This document shows positions 1 to 5,929 of a DNA stretch of 6,742 nt, piece after piece. Below the pieces are notes generated by a model. That model was not told where the DNA came from and ran no database searches. It saw nothing but the letters and a program-made list of their open reading frames with translations. The stretch is from positions 1 through 6,742 of the forward strand of contig CAMCTL010000176.1 of assembly GCA_945878515.1 (NCBI GenBank), written 5' to 3'. Position numbers and translations under genes: made by a program. Numbering within the stretch: the first letter of the stretch is position 1; each line of letters begins with the position of its first letter. Origin of the DNA: Flavobacterium psychrophilum (lineage in GTDB: Bacteria > Bacteroidota > Bacteroidia > Flavobacteriales > Flavobacteriaceae).

Positions 1-22
1 CCTCTCTCCTACAGATTGCGTA

Positions 23-129
23 AGATTCCTACGGAATGACAAACGGACTTGGTTAGTTTGTGCTCCATTTTCCATCCAATTTGTCACCCTGAAAGGGTCT
101 CACGCACAGTCTCCTCCCAGTTTGTCACC
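23..129. repeat. Degenerate fragments of flavobacterial-type intergenic repeat
   Basis: Three pieces resemble the arms of the better-preserved dyad at 1051-1126. Positions 23-43 read AGATTCCT..GGAATGACAAA, like a right arm. Positions 80-102 read TTTGTCACCCTGAAAGGGTC and on to TCA, like a left arm in opposite orientation. Positions 121-128 repeat TTTGTCAC. The first piece may be the end of an element that starts before the window. The arrangement suggests decayed, overlapping copies rather than one intact element. The rest of 1-364 holds no gene that I can support: it is AT-rich from about 180 on, with a pair of dyads at 273-331. Assignment to a repeat family rests on visible similarity and recall, not on a search. 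Confidence 0.45.
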
Positions 130-231
130 TAGATCACAATCGGGACTAGCTCAAAAGGATATTGGTTTCTATAGGGGCTAGAAAAAATAGTAGTCATTCT
201 AAAACCTTTTTCAAAGTTTAAACTATTAAAA

Positions 232-257
232 TTTGTAGTGATTATTTTATATATTTG
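232..257 (+). promoter_or_regulatory. Possible promoter for the small membrane-protein gene
   Basis: TATATTTG at 250-257 matches the Bacteroidota -7 consensus TAnnTTTG, and TTTG at 232-235 could serve as the -33 element. The spacer is only 14 bp, shorter than the roughly 17-23 bp usually quoted, which weakens the call. Transcription from here would begin near 262-265, giving a leader of about 100 nt that contains the dyads at 273-331. AT-rich sequence produces such matches easily. Confidence 0.25.
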
Positions 258-272
258 AGAAACAAAAAAACA

Positions 273-331
273 CTGACGATTGTCAGACAAAGCGACCTGA
301 TTTAGGGTGGATAAGTCTGAAATCGTCAGAC
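273..331. repeat. Two mutually inverted dyads upstream of a membrane-protein gene
   Basis: The first dyad, 273-286, is CTGAC-GATT-GTCAG. The second, 315-331, is GTCTGA-AATCG-TCAGAC. Each is a short hairpin by itself. They are also reverse complements of each other: 273-288 (CTGACGATTGTCAGAC) pairs with 315-329 over 15 positions with a single bulged G, across a 26-nt spacer. The structure can therefore fold either as two small hairpins or as one long one. It ends 33 bp before the start codon at 365. It may be an operator, a leader-RNA switch or an intergenic repeat; the sequence alone does not decide. Confidence 0.6.
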
Positions 332-364
332 CTATATACAATTCAACGGCAATTTTACGAGAAA

Positions 365-913
365 ATGGAAAACCAAGAACTGAACACATACTTTTCAGAT
401 ATCTTTAAATTTTTAAGAAACAAAGATGACAATGAAATAAGCTCGAAAAAAGTGTTTCTATATATTATTTTCGTTTTAGCAATAATTACAATTGGTCAAA
501 TTAGTGTTTATAATTCTTATAAATCAGAACATGAAGAAAATAAAAGATTTATAAGCAATGTAATTAAAAGACAAATTATAATTGATACTATTACGATTGA
601 ATCATCTTTTGCAAGAGGAGGTTATTTGTCCGTCAAATTAGCAAACGATTTAAATTATCCTATACGTTTAGAAAACTATGACAATGTAGAAAAAATTACA
701 ATAAATGCTACAATTGAGAAAAAAGCAAATGATAAAATATTTGAAATTGTAAATGATAAAATTAAATATAAATATAAAATTTGTGATATAAGTGAGATTA
801 TCTTTCCAACAAGAATGTTTGTGCTTTTTGGAACATTATTCTTTTCACTCGGTCAAATCTTCTGGTTGAATCAAAATGAAAGAGAAAAGGAAAATGAAAA
901 AAACAGCCGTTAA
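365..913 (+). CDS. Hypothetical protein with two membrane segments
   Basis: I do not recognise this 182-residue protein. It has a polar N-terminus (1-29), a hydrophobic helix at about 30-48 that follows a Lys-Lys pair, a loop of about 100 residues rich in Lys, Asn and Ile (50-149), a second hydrophobic helix at about 150-168, and a charged tail rich in Glu, Lys and Asn. The pattern predicts an inner-membrane protein with both ends in the cytoplasm and the middle section in the periplasm; it has no signal peptide or lipobox. The ATG at 365 has no clear Shine-Dalgarno site, only an A-rich lead-in. The gene is much more AT-rich than guaB next door, has opposite orientation to everything else, and sits between repeat-like sequences. 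AACGGC at 345-350 precedes it and the inverted form GCCGTT at 906-911 overlaps its last codons and the first base of the stop, so the extreme C-terminus may derive from a boundary element. The coding call rests on length, sensible membrane topology and biased composition. Confidence 0.7.
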   Translation: MENQELNTYFSDIFKFLRNKDDNEISSKKVFLYIIFVLAIITIGQISVYNSYKSEHEENKRFISNVIKRQIIIDTITIESSFARGGYLSVKLANDLNYPIRLENYDNVEKITINATIEKKANDKIFEIVNDKIKYKYKICDISEIIFPTRMFVLFGTLFFSLGQIFWLNQNEREKENEKNSR

Positions 914-1050
914 CATCCGTAGCTCTGGCGCAACCTCACTCAAAAACTAAACTTGCAAAATAAGTATAAAAAAACAACCTCGTTTAAGCACATTTAAGCC
1001 CCTCCTAACACAAGCGTAAAGTTATTAAATTAAAAAACTTTTTGATGATT

Positions 1051-1126
1051 TTGTTATTCTGACTAAGGTGGGATCTCAACAAACGTGAGCAACTAACACG
1101 AGATTCTTCCTTCTTCAGAATGACAA
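1051..1126. repeat. Long imperfect inverted repeat, flavobacterial intergenic type
   Basis: The left arm, 1051-1077, starts TTGTTATTCTGA and ends GGGATCTC. The right arm, 1100-1126, starts GAGATTCTTCC and ends TCAGAATGACAA. They match at 21 of 27 positions when folded and are separated by 22 nt. I recall elements with TTGTCATTCTGA..GATTCTTC..TCAGAATGACAA arms as dispersed intergenic repeats in Flavobacteriia. This copy lies in the convergent gap (914-1227) between the membrane-protein gene and guaB. The rest of that gap, apart from the terminator at 1170-1206, shows only two TTTAAGC repeats (983-989 and 993-999) and no credible gene. Confidence 0.7.
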
Positions 1127-1169
1127 ATAAAGCTTAACTTAAAACATAGCCTGTACAACTCCAACCAAT

Positions 1170-1206
1170 AAAAAAAGGTGCAAGAATCGAATCTTGCACC
1201 TTTTTT
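1170..1206 (-). terminator. Intrinsic terminator of guaB, probably bidirectional
   Basis: A perfect 9-bp stem, GGTGCAAGA (1177-1185) with TCTTGCACC (1192-1200), encloses a 6-nt loop. It is flanked by seven As (1170-1176) and six Ts (1201-1206), which extend the pairing and give a U-tract on both strands. It lies 21 bp beyond the guaB stop codon. Because of its symmetry it should also stop transcription arriving from the plus-strand gene at 365-913, making it a shared terminator between convergent units. Confidence 0.92.
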
Positions 1207-1227
1207 ATTTTAGACTTTCGTCTTATT

Positions 1228-2700
1228 TTATCTCGAATAATTCGGAGCTTCTTTGGTAATCGTCACATTATGAGGATGACTTTCGGTAATTCCGCTAGTG
1301 GTGATGCGAACAAAACGACCTGTTTCTTGCAATGTAGGAACATCTTTGGCACCACAATAGCCCATTCCGGCACGAAGTCCACCAATGAATTGTTGCATGC
1401 TTTCTTCCAATTCGCCTTTGTAAGGCACACGTCCTACGATTCCTTCGGGAACTAACTTTTTGACATCGTCTTCCACATCTTGGAAATAACGGTCTTTCGA
1501 TCCGCCTTCCATCGCTTCAACAGAACCCATTCCGCGATACGATTTGAATTTTCTACCTTCGAAAATAATGGTTTCTCCCGGAGATTCCATCGTTCCAGCC
1601 AGAAGAGAACCTAACATTACGCAATGAGCACCTGCAGCAAGTGCTTTTGGAATGTCTCCTGTATAACGAATTCCACCATCGGCAATAACGGGAACTCCAG
1701 TTCCTTTCAAAGCTGCTGCCACTTCGAGCACAGCAGAAAACTGAGGAAAACCAACACCTGCAATCACACGAGTGGTACAAATAGAACCTGGGCCAATTCC
1801 CACTTTTACGCCATCGGCGCCATTTTCTACTAAAAATAAAGCAGCTTCTGGCGTTGCAATATTACCTACGACTACGTCTATTTTTGGAAATTTAGATTTT
1901 ATTTCTTTCAATACTTTGACAACGCCTTGAGTATGACCGTGAGCGGTATCAATTACAATCGCATCGACACCTGCATTTATAAGTGCGCTTGCCCTTTCGA
2001 GTGCATCGGCAGTAACGCCAATGGCAGCCGCAACACACAAACGTCCGTAAACGTCTTTGTTAGAGTTAGGTTTTTGAGTTAATTTAGTAATATCTCTAAA
2101 AGTAATTAATCCAACTAATTTGTAATCGGAATTTACCACAGGAAGTTTCTCAATTTTATAGCCTTGCAAGACCACTTCGGCCTGAGCCAATGAAGTTCCT
2201 TCGGCAACAGTAACCAAGTTTTCGCTGGTCATTATTTCTATTATAGGTCTGGTGTTGTTTTTTTCGAAACGCAAATCACGATTGGTAACAATTCCTTTCA
2301 AAACTCTATTTTCATCTACAATTGGAATACCACCAATTCCGTATTCTTTCATTGCTTTTTTGGCATCGGCAACAATAGAATTTAAGGGCAAAGTTACTGG
2401 ATCGATAATCATTCCACTTTCGGCGCGTTTCACTTTTCGCACTTTGGCAGCTTGTTGCTCTATAGTCATATTCTTGTGCAAAACACCAATTCCGCCTTCT
2501 TGAGCCATAGCAATTGCCATAGAACTTTGAGTAACAGTATCCATAGCAGCTGACACTATGGGAACATTAAGCGTTATATTTCGAGAGAATTTTGATTTAA
2601 TACTCACTTCGCGAGGAAGTACATTGGAAAAATTAGGTACTAATAATACATCATCGTAAGTTAGACCTTCGCCGATAATCTTGGAGTTGTGTGCTATCAT
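1228..2700 (-). CDS. guaB: Inosine-5'-monophosphate dehydrogenase
   Basis: This 490-residue protein oxidises IMP to XMP with NAD+, the first committed and usually rate-limiting step of guanine nucleotide synthesis in the cytoplasm. Length and layout are those of a standard bacterial enzyme: a (beta/alpha)8 barrel interrupted by two CBS domains at about 97-150 and 157-210, which in this family sense adenine and guanine nucleotides. Visible motifs are DTAHGH (251-256, NAD site), the active-site loop GPGSICTTR with catalytic Cys308, ADGGI (340-344) and YRGMGS (388-393) in the IMP site, and the mobile flap with RYFQ (404-407). The C-terminus carries the usual ESHPHNV. The ATG start gives the conventional N-terminus ending in [12 protein letters not shown]. 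The gene is last on the minus strand, 98 bp after the outer-membrane protein gene, with its own candidate promoter (2754-2761), a structured leader (2702-2750) and a strong terminator. No key residue appears to be missing. Confidence 0.98.
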   Translation of the reverse strand: MIAHNSKIIGEGLTYDDVLLVPNFSNVLPREVSIKSKFSRNITLNVPIVSAAMDTVTQSSMAIAMAQEGGIGVLHKNMTIEQQAAKVRKVKRAESGMIIDPVTLPLNSIVADAKKAMKEYGIGGIPIVDENRVLKGIVTNRDLRFEKNNTRPIIEIMTSENLVTVAEGTSLAQAEVVLQGYKIEKLPVVNSDYKLVGLITFRDITKLTQKPNSNKDVYGRLCVAAAIGVTADALERASALINAGVDAIVIDTAHGHTQGVVKVLKEIKSKFPKIDVVVGNIATPEAALFLVENGADGVKVGIGPGSICTTRVIAGVGFPQFSAVLEVAAALKGTGVPVIADGGIRYTGDIPKALAAGAHCVMLGSLLAGTMESPGETIIFEGRKFKSYRGMGSVEAMEGGSKDRYFQDVEDDVKKLVPEGIVGRVPYKGELEESMQQFIGGLRAGMGYCGAKDVPTLQETGRFVRITTSGITESHPHNVTITKEAPNYSR

Positions 2701-2701
2701 T

Positions 2702-2750
2702 GCAATTTGTAGTTTATGCTGAACTGGGTTCAGTATTGTAGTTAAATTGC
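2702..2750 (-). promoter_or_regulatory. Nested stem in the guaB leader covering the start region
   Basis: An inner hairpin, CTGAAC (2719-2724) with GTTCAG (2728-2733), has a 3-nt loop. An outer 7-bp stem, GCAATTT (2702-2708) with AAATTGC (2744-2750), surrounds it, and the two are separated by 10 nt on each side. In the transcript the 3' outer arm ends one nucleotide before the guaB ATG, so pairing would cover the ribosome-binding region. The octamer GTTCAGTA occurs both in the inner hairpin (2728-2735) and at 2771-2778 on the other side of the -7 element, so part of this could instead be a pair of protein-binding sites. It matches no riboswitch class that I know. Confidence 0.4.
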
Positions 2751-2753
2751 GTG

Positions 2754-2761
2754 CAAATATA
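2754..2761 (-). promoter_or_regulatory. guaB: Candidate guaB promoter -7 element
   Basis: On the minus strand the sequence is TATATTTG, an exact match to the Bacteroidota -7 consensus TAnnTTTG. A TTTACTG stretch about 16 bp upstream (around 2774-2780) could be a poor -33 element, since it lacks the G of TTTG. Transcription would begin a few bases downstream, giving a leader of roughly 45-50 nt. This would let guaB be expressed independently of the outer-membrane protein gene upstream. Confidence 0.5.
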
Positions 2762-2798
2762 TTAAAAAGTGTTCAGTAAACTTAAATAATTTTCAGTT

Positions 2799-4178
2799 TT
2801 AATTGGGTGTGTCTTTATTTGGGATAATAATATTAAGACCCAATTGAAAAGACAAACTATTGGCCTTGCTAAGGTCTTTATATTCCAAAAGATTGTCGGC
2901 AAGGATATAAAAATTGATTTTACCAAGGGTTGTTGACATTCCCAATCCAATATTTCTGGACGAAAAAGAATCTATTGTATAAGTAGCTTTCATATCTAAA
3001 GCGTCAAAAAATTGTCTTCTATAAAAAGTCGTTAATGCCATAATACCTGTTCGTGGCGTGGACATTGCAAAAAATTGCGCACCAACGGAATTCCTGAATT
3101 TATTTTCATTAGTGCTTGTACAATTACACTCAGATCCTCTTCCATCTCCAAAAGAATATTGGATGGAAGTATTGAATTTTAGAGGTCGTAAGGTTTTATA
3201 TTTTGTGTTTAATGTCTCGACAGGAACAGCATCTTTTAATTCTTTTAAAATGTCGTTCGAGGTTCCAACAATAAAATCTGGTGTTAACCCAACGTAATTA
3301 AAGTAGCCTTTAATCTTATAACTTTCAACTTCTTTAGTGTGATAAATAAAACCAATATCTATTAGACTAGCTGTAAACTGTAAATTTTCTTTTGGATAAT
3401 AGGTCAAACCTACATCTAAACCCAAACCAAGATTTCCACCCAAGAGTGCTTTCTTAATAATGCCAGTTTTGGAAATATCAGCGTTATTTAACAATCCAGA
3501 AGTATTTACCAAGATATCAGGTGCAATAACTTGGTCATAAATAGAATTCATTCCTAGATTGGTGTAAAAATAGCCAGCATTCTTTGTAGAAGATACATTG
3601 AAAATACTAGAATAAATTTTTGCCCGAGCGCCAAGAATTAGTTTTTCGCTAATGTTTTTGTGGTAACCCAAATGATACACCGAAATTAATTCGCCCTTAA
3701 AATTTAAATCACCAACATCAAAAACTTTCCCTAAGTAATCTTTATTTCCTTCAAAGGCCAAAACTGCAAAATCTTTTGGTATAAAAAACAGGAAATTTGA
3801 TTCTTGATACATTCCAAATGAGATATAATCAGTACTTTGCCAATCTCCCAACTTAAAACCACCGCTAAAAATTTCTAATTGTTGGTTCAAAGAAATCATA
3901 TCTTTTTTGGAGGTAGAGAGCAAAACATTGCGTAGTTTAGTGTGAAAATCAACACCGTTATTGCCGAATAAATCATAAACAGAAAAACCACTTGAACCTA
4001 TATTTGCCGAGATCCCTGACAACAATGGCATTCCGATAAAAAAATTATACTTAACATCAGAGCCTGGATTTATCATCATAGATTGTGGCACTGAATTGAA
4101 ATTATATATAATCTGCTTGTTTTGAGAAAAACAAGTAAAAGTTATCATCAAAATTAAACCTAACTTAAATTTTATCAT
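2799..4178 (-). CDS. Outer-membrane beta-barrel protein, probably DUF5723 family
   Basis: This 459-residue protein has an N-terminal signal peptide (hydrophobic core at about 5-17, probable cleavage near residue 19) with no lipobox. The mature part is built of alternating hydrophobic and polar strands rich in Tyr, Phe, Gly and Asn, for example 250-280 and 410-452, and ends in an aromatic/aliphatic strand (FQLGLNIII). This is the composition of a Bacteroidota outer-membrane barrel. An early segment with the pattern PQSMMINPGS resembles the start of DUF5723 and, more distantly, PorP/SprF-type proteins; the exact family is recalled, not searched. A CNC pair at 351-353 is the only notable cysteine motif in the mature protein. 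The start codon overlaps the stop of the lipoprotein gene upstream in an ATGA arrangement, which suggests translational coupling and a shared task. Function is unknown. It ends 98 bp before guaB with no obvious terminator between them. Confidence 0.75.
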   Translation of the reverse strand: MIKFKLGLILMITFTCFSQNKQIIYNFNSVPQSMMINPGSDVKYNFFIGMPLLSGISANIGSSGFSVYDLFGNNGVDFHTKLRNVLLSTSKKDMISLNQQLEIFSGGFKLGDWQSTDYISFGMYQESNFLFFIPKDFAVLAFEGNKDYLGKVFDVGDLNFKGELISVYHLGYHKNISEKLILGARAKIYSSIFNVSSTKNAGYFYTNLGMNSIYDQVIAPDILVNTSGLLNNADISKTGIIKKALLGGNLGLGLDVGLTYYPKENLQFTASLIDIGFIYHTKEVESYKIKGYFNYVGLTPDFIVGTSNDILKELKDAVPVETLNTKYKTLRPLKFNTSIQYSFGDGRGSECNCTSTNENKFRNSVGAQFFAMSTPRTGIMALTTFYRRQFFDALDMKATYTIDSFSSRNIGLGMSTTLGKINFYILADNLLEYKDLSKANSLSFQLGLNIIIPNKDTPN

Positions 4179-4708
4179 TGATACAGAAAATAAACAGTGG
4201 CACTTGAACGCATTTTTATACTTCCCGAACTACTATTGGTCAGTGGAATTCCTTTCATCAAAATTTTAAATGAAACTTTTTGTGCTTTTCTAAATAAATC
4301 GAGCGTAGTACCCTCTAATGTTTCTTTATTTGGAAATACCACTGGACTACCAGAATAAGGTGGAACATCTACAAAAAACGAATGCACTATTACATTGTTG
4401 GCATCTAAAAAATTAACAGAAATAGAGAATTCTCTGTTTATTGTATTCGTAAATTCAAAATTAAAATCGGCACGACTGAGGTATTTTGTAGCACTTTCTT
4501 GCTTTACTATGTCGAAGACCAATTCATCCGAAAGCGAGGTTTGTTGACCAACGCTGGTTACAAATTGAGTTGCTTTAATATCAAAAGAAGCAAGATTACC
4601 CGTAAAAATCGGATTCAATTTCAAGTCTTGAGATTGAGCAAAATCTAAATCGCTAGAACACGAAATAGACAATGCTAACAAAACAAATATTCCAAAAAAT
4701 TTATTCAT
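4175..4708 (-). CDS. Small outer-membrane lipoprotein of unknown function
   Basis: The protein has 177 residues. A short signal peptide ends in the lipobox LSIS followed by Cys17, so signal peptidase II should cleave before Cys17, which would be lipidated. The next residues are SSDLDF. In Bacteroidota an acidic run just after the cysteine, such as SDDFE in Flavobacterium johnsoniae, directs lipoproteins to the cell surface, and this tail resembles it, so surface exposure is plausible. The remainder looks beta-rich, with an immunoglobulin-like feel (strands such as EFSISVNFLDANN and KVSFKILMKGIPL), and no catalytic motif is visible. The gene overlaps the barrel gene downstream by ATGA and follows the lyase gene after 54 bp. 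TATATTTA at 4713-4720 is one base off a -7 element, so its own promoter is uncertain. I would describe it as the lipoprotein partner of the barrel protein; that is inference from the overlap. Confidence 0.75.
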   Translation of the reverse strand: MNKFFGIFVLLALSISCSSDLDFAQSQDLKLNPIFTGNLASFDIKATQFVTSVGQQTSLSDELVFDIVKQESATKYLSRADFNFEFTNTINREFSISVNFLDANNVIVHSFFVDVPPYSGSPVVFPNKETLEGTTLDLFRKAQKVSFKILMKGIPLTNSSSGSIKMRSSATVYFLYQ

Positions 4709-4762
4709 AAGATAAATATATTAAACATTTAATAAATAACGAAACATTTCTAGTTCTAGTAT

Positions 4763-5626
4763 TCAATAAAAATGGCCAAATAATTTTGAAACTTCATTAT
4801 ACGCACTTTCAAAACTCATTGCACTCAAATTAGTATTTTCTTTTTTAGAATTAAAATAAGACAATAATTTTTCTGTTGGCATATTCCCAGTTAGTACATC
4901 TGTAGCCATCGGACAACCACCAAAACCTTGAATTACTCCATCAAAACGGCGACAACCAGCATTGTAAGCTGCATCTATTTTTTCGAACCATTTATCTGGT
5001 GTGGTATGCAAATGTGCCCCAAATTCAATATCTGGATATTTTGGAATTAAATGCGAAAACAAATACTGAATTACATCAGGTGTTGAACTTCCAACAGTAT
5101 CAGAAAGTGAAAGAATTTTTACTCCCATTTTGGATAATTTTTCAACCCATTCTCCTACGATTTGTACGTTCCATGGGTCGCCGTAAGGATTGCCAAACCC
5201 CATCGAAAGATACACAACGACTTCCTTATTAGCTTTTTTTGCAATTTCCAAAATCTCTTGCAAAGTTACTAACGATTCAGCTATGGTTTTGTGCGTATTT
5301 CTCATCTGGAAATTTTCCGAAATCGAAAAAGGAAAGCCCAAATAATGTATTGATTTATATTGAGAAGCAGTGATTGCGCCTTGAATATTAGCAATTATAG
5401 CTAACAATTTACTTTCTGTGTTTGAAAGGTCTAAAGCCGATAAAACTTCCGCAGTATCTTTCATTTGCGGAATTGCTGTGGGTGAAACAAAACTACCAAA
5501 ATCAATAGTATCAAAACCTACACGTAACAAAGATTGAATATAGGCTATCTTCCTAGATGTAGGAATAAATGGCTTAATGCCTTGCATTGCATCTCGCGGA
5601 CATTCTATAATCTTAATCACTCCCAT
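4763..5626 (-). CDS. mvaB: Hydroxymethylglutaryl-CoA lyase family protein
   Basis: The 287-residue protein is a DRE-TIM metallolyase of the HMG-CoA lyase type, which splits HMG-CoA into acetyl-CoA and acetoacetate, for example at the end of leucine breakdown. Matches to the family are the opening ECPRDAMQG (Arg11 and Asp12 equal human Arg41 and Asp42), GSFVSPTAIPQM (44-55), LSDTVGSSTP (174-183), the metal-binding GAHLH (His205 and His207), GGCP with Cys238 (human Cys266), and GN with Asn248 (human Asn275). Two positions differ: the Glu equivalent to human Glu72 is Asp42 here, and the usual HxHDT is HLHTT. The enzyme may therefore be a Bacteroidota subfamily with altered specificity. Length is near the bacterial norm of about 300. 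The ATG start is supported by a promoter only 7 nt upstream. The neighbours do not belong to leucine metabolism, so context does not confirm the substrate. Confidence 0.87.
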   Translation of the reverse strand: MGVIKIIECPRDAMQGIKPFIPTSRKIAYIQSLLRVGFDTIDFGSFVSPTAIPQMKDTAEVLSALDLSNTESKLLAIIANIQGAITASQYKSIHYLGFPFSISENFQMRNTHKTIAESLVTLQEILEIAKKANKEVVVYLSMGFGNPYGDPWNVQIVGEWVEKLSKMGVKILSLSDTVGSSTPDVIQYLFSHLIPKYPDIEFGAHLHTTPDKWFEKIDAAYNAGCRRFDGVIQGFGGCPMATDVLTGNMPTEKLLSYFNSKKENTNLSAMSFESAYNEVSKLFGHFY

Positions 5627-5633
5627 ACCGATG

Positions 5634-5641
5634 CAAAGATA
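5634..5641 (-). promoter_or_regulatory. Promoter -7 element giving a near-leaderless lyase mRNA
   Basis: On the minus strand the sequence is TATCTTTG, an exact TAnnTTTG match, followed by only 7 nt before the ATG at 5626. Transcription should start at or just before the start codon, giving a leaderless or very short leader. The upstream -33 region falls within the GTTTAA repeat tract and offers no TTTG, so the -33 element is missing or poor. The position supports the chosen start codon of the lyase. Confidence 0.55.
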
Positions 5642-5646
5642 ATGAA

Positions 5647-5696
5647 GTTTGAAAGTTTAAAATGGTTTAATGGTTTAAAAGTTTAACATGGTTTAA
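5647..5696. repeat. GTTTAA-type short tandem repeat
   Basis: Six GTTT(A/G)A units begin at 5647, 5655, 5665, 5673, 5681 and 5691, with spacings of 8, 10, 8, 8 and 10 bp. Several are preceded by TG or A, as in TGGTTTAA and AAGTTTAA. The tract lies directly behind the -7 element of the lyase, so unit-number changes could alter its -33 region. Similar simple tracts are, from recall, common between flavobacterial genes. Confidence 0.7.
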
Positions 5697-5698
5697 CA

Positions 5699-5820
5699 TT
5701 GTGTAAAAGTTGAGCGACGTTTTAGCAAAGATATTTTCAGTTTATACTAATTACCAATAGATTAATGACTTTAAGGGCTTCAAAATGACTATTAACCAAT
5801 AGGAACTTATTTTTACACAA
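5699..5820. repeat. Perfect 10-bp inverted repeat bounding 102 bp
   Basis: TTGTGTAAAA at 5699-5708 and TTTTACACAA at 5811-5820 are exact reverse complements. Inside, CCAATAG occurs twice (5754-5760 and 5796-5802) and AATGACT twice (5764-5770 and 5784-5790). The span holds no gene and fills most of the 303-bp gap between pyrD and the lyase gene. It could be a small non-coding insertion, but no flanking target duplication is evident, and AT-rich sequence makes chance matches likelier. Positions 5821-5929 show nothing beyond a small AAATCGATTT palindrome (5890-5899) and a weak 6-bp hairpin after pyrD. Confidence 0.35.
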
Positions 5821-5929
5821 AGAATTTGCAAGAAACCAAAAACAGCTACCACAACAAATAAACATTTATCGGAACGCTTTTAAGTTTTGAAATCGATTTA
5901 CTTAGATTCATTTTGGAACAATCTAGTTG

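Noticed and set aside
129..389. Open frame of 86 codons on the minus strand
   Set aside because: It runs through the dyads and the start of the plus-strand membrane-protein gene, and its protein has no coherent composition or motif.
901..940. Integron attC-like site after the membrane-protein gene (GTTAACA..GCAACC)
   Set aside because: The paired core sites and the internal stem expected of attC cannot be traced, and no integrase is in the window.
1031..1045. AAAAAACTTTTT stretch as a terminator of the plus-strand gene
   Set aside because: It has no GC stem and no workable loop; the hairpin at 1170-1206 is a far better terminator.
1270..2503. Several frames of 61-83 codons overlapping guaB
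   Set aside because: They are shadows of guaB in other frames, with Cys/Ser/Trp-rich or Ile/Pro-rich translations typical of such artefacts.
4713..4720. TATATTTA as a promoter for the lipoprotein gene
   Set aside because: It lacks the final G of TAnnTTTG, has no clear -33 element, and lies in very AT-rich sequence; co-transcription with the lyase gene is equally possible.
5647..5696. Possible CRISPR-like array
   Set aside because: The units are 6-8 bp with 8-10 bp spacing and no unique spacers, so this is a simple repeat.
5901..5925. Weak hairpin TAGATT/AATCTA as a pyrD terminator
   Set aside because: It has only six mostly A-T pairs, and no U-tract follows it on the minus strand.
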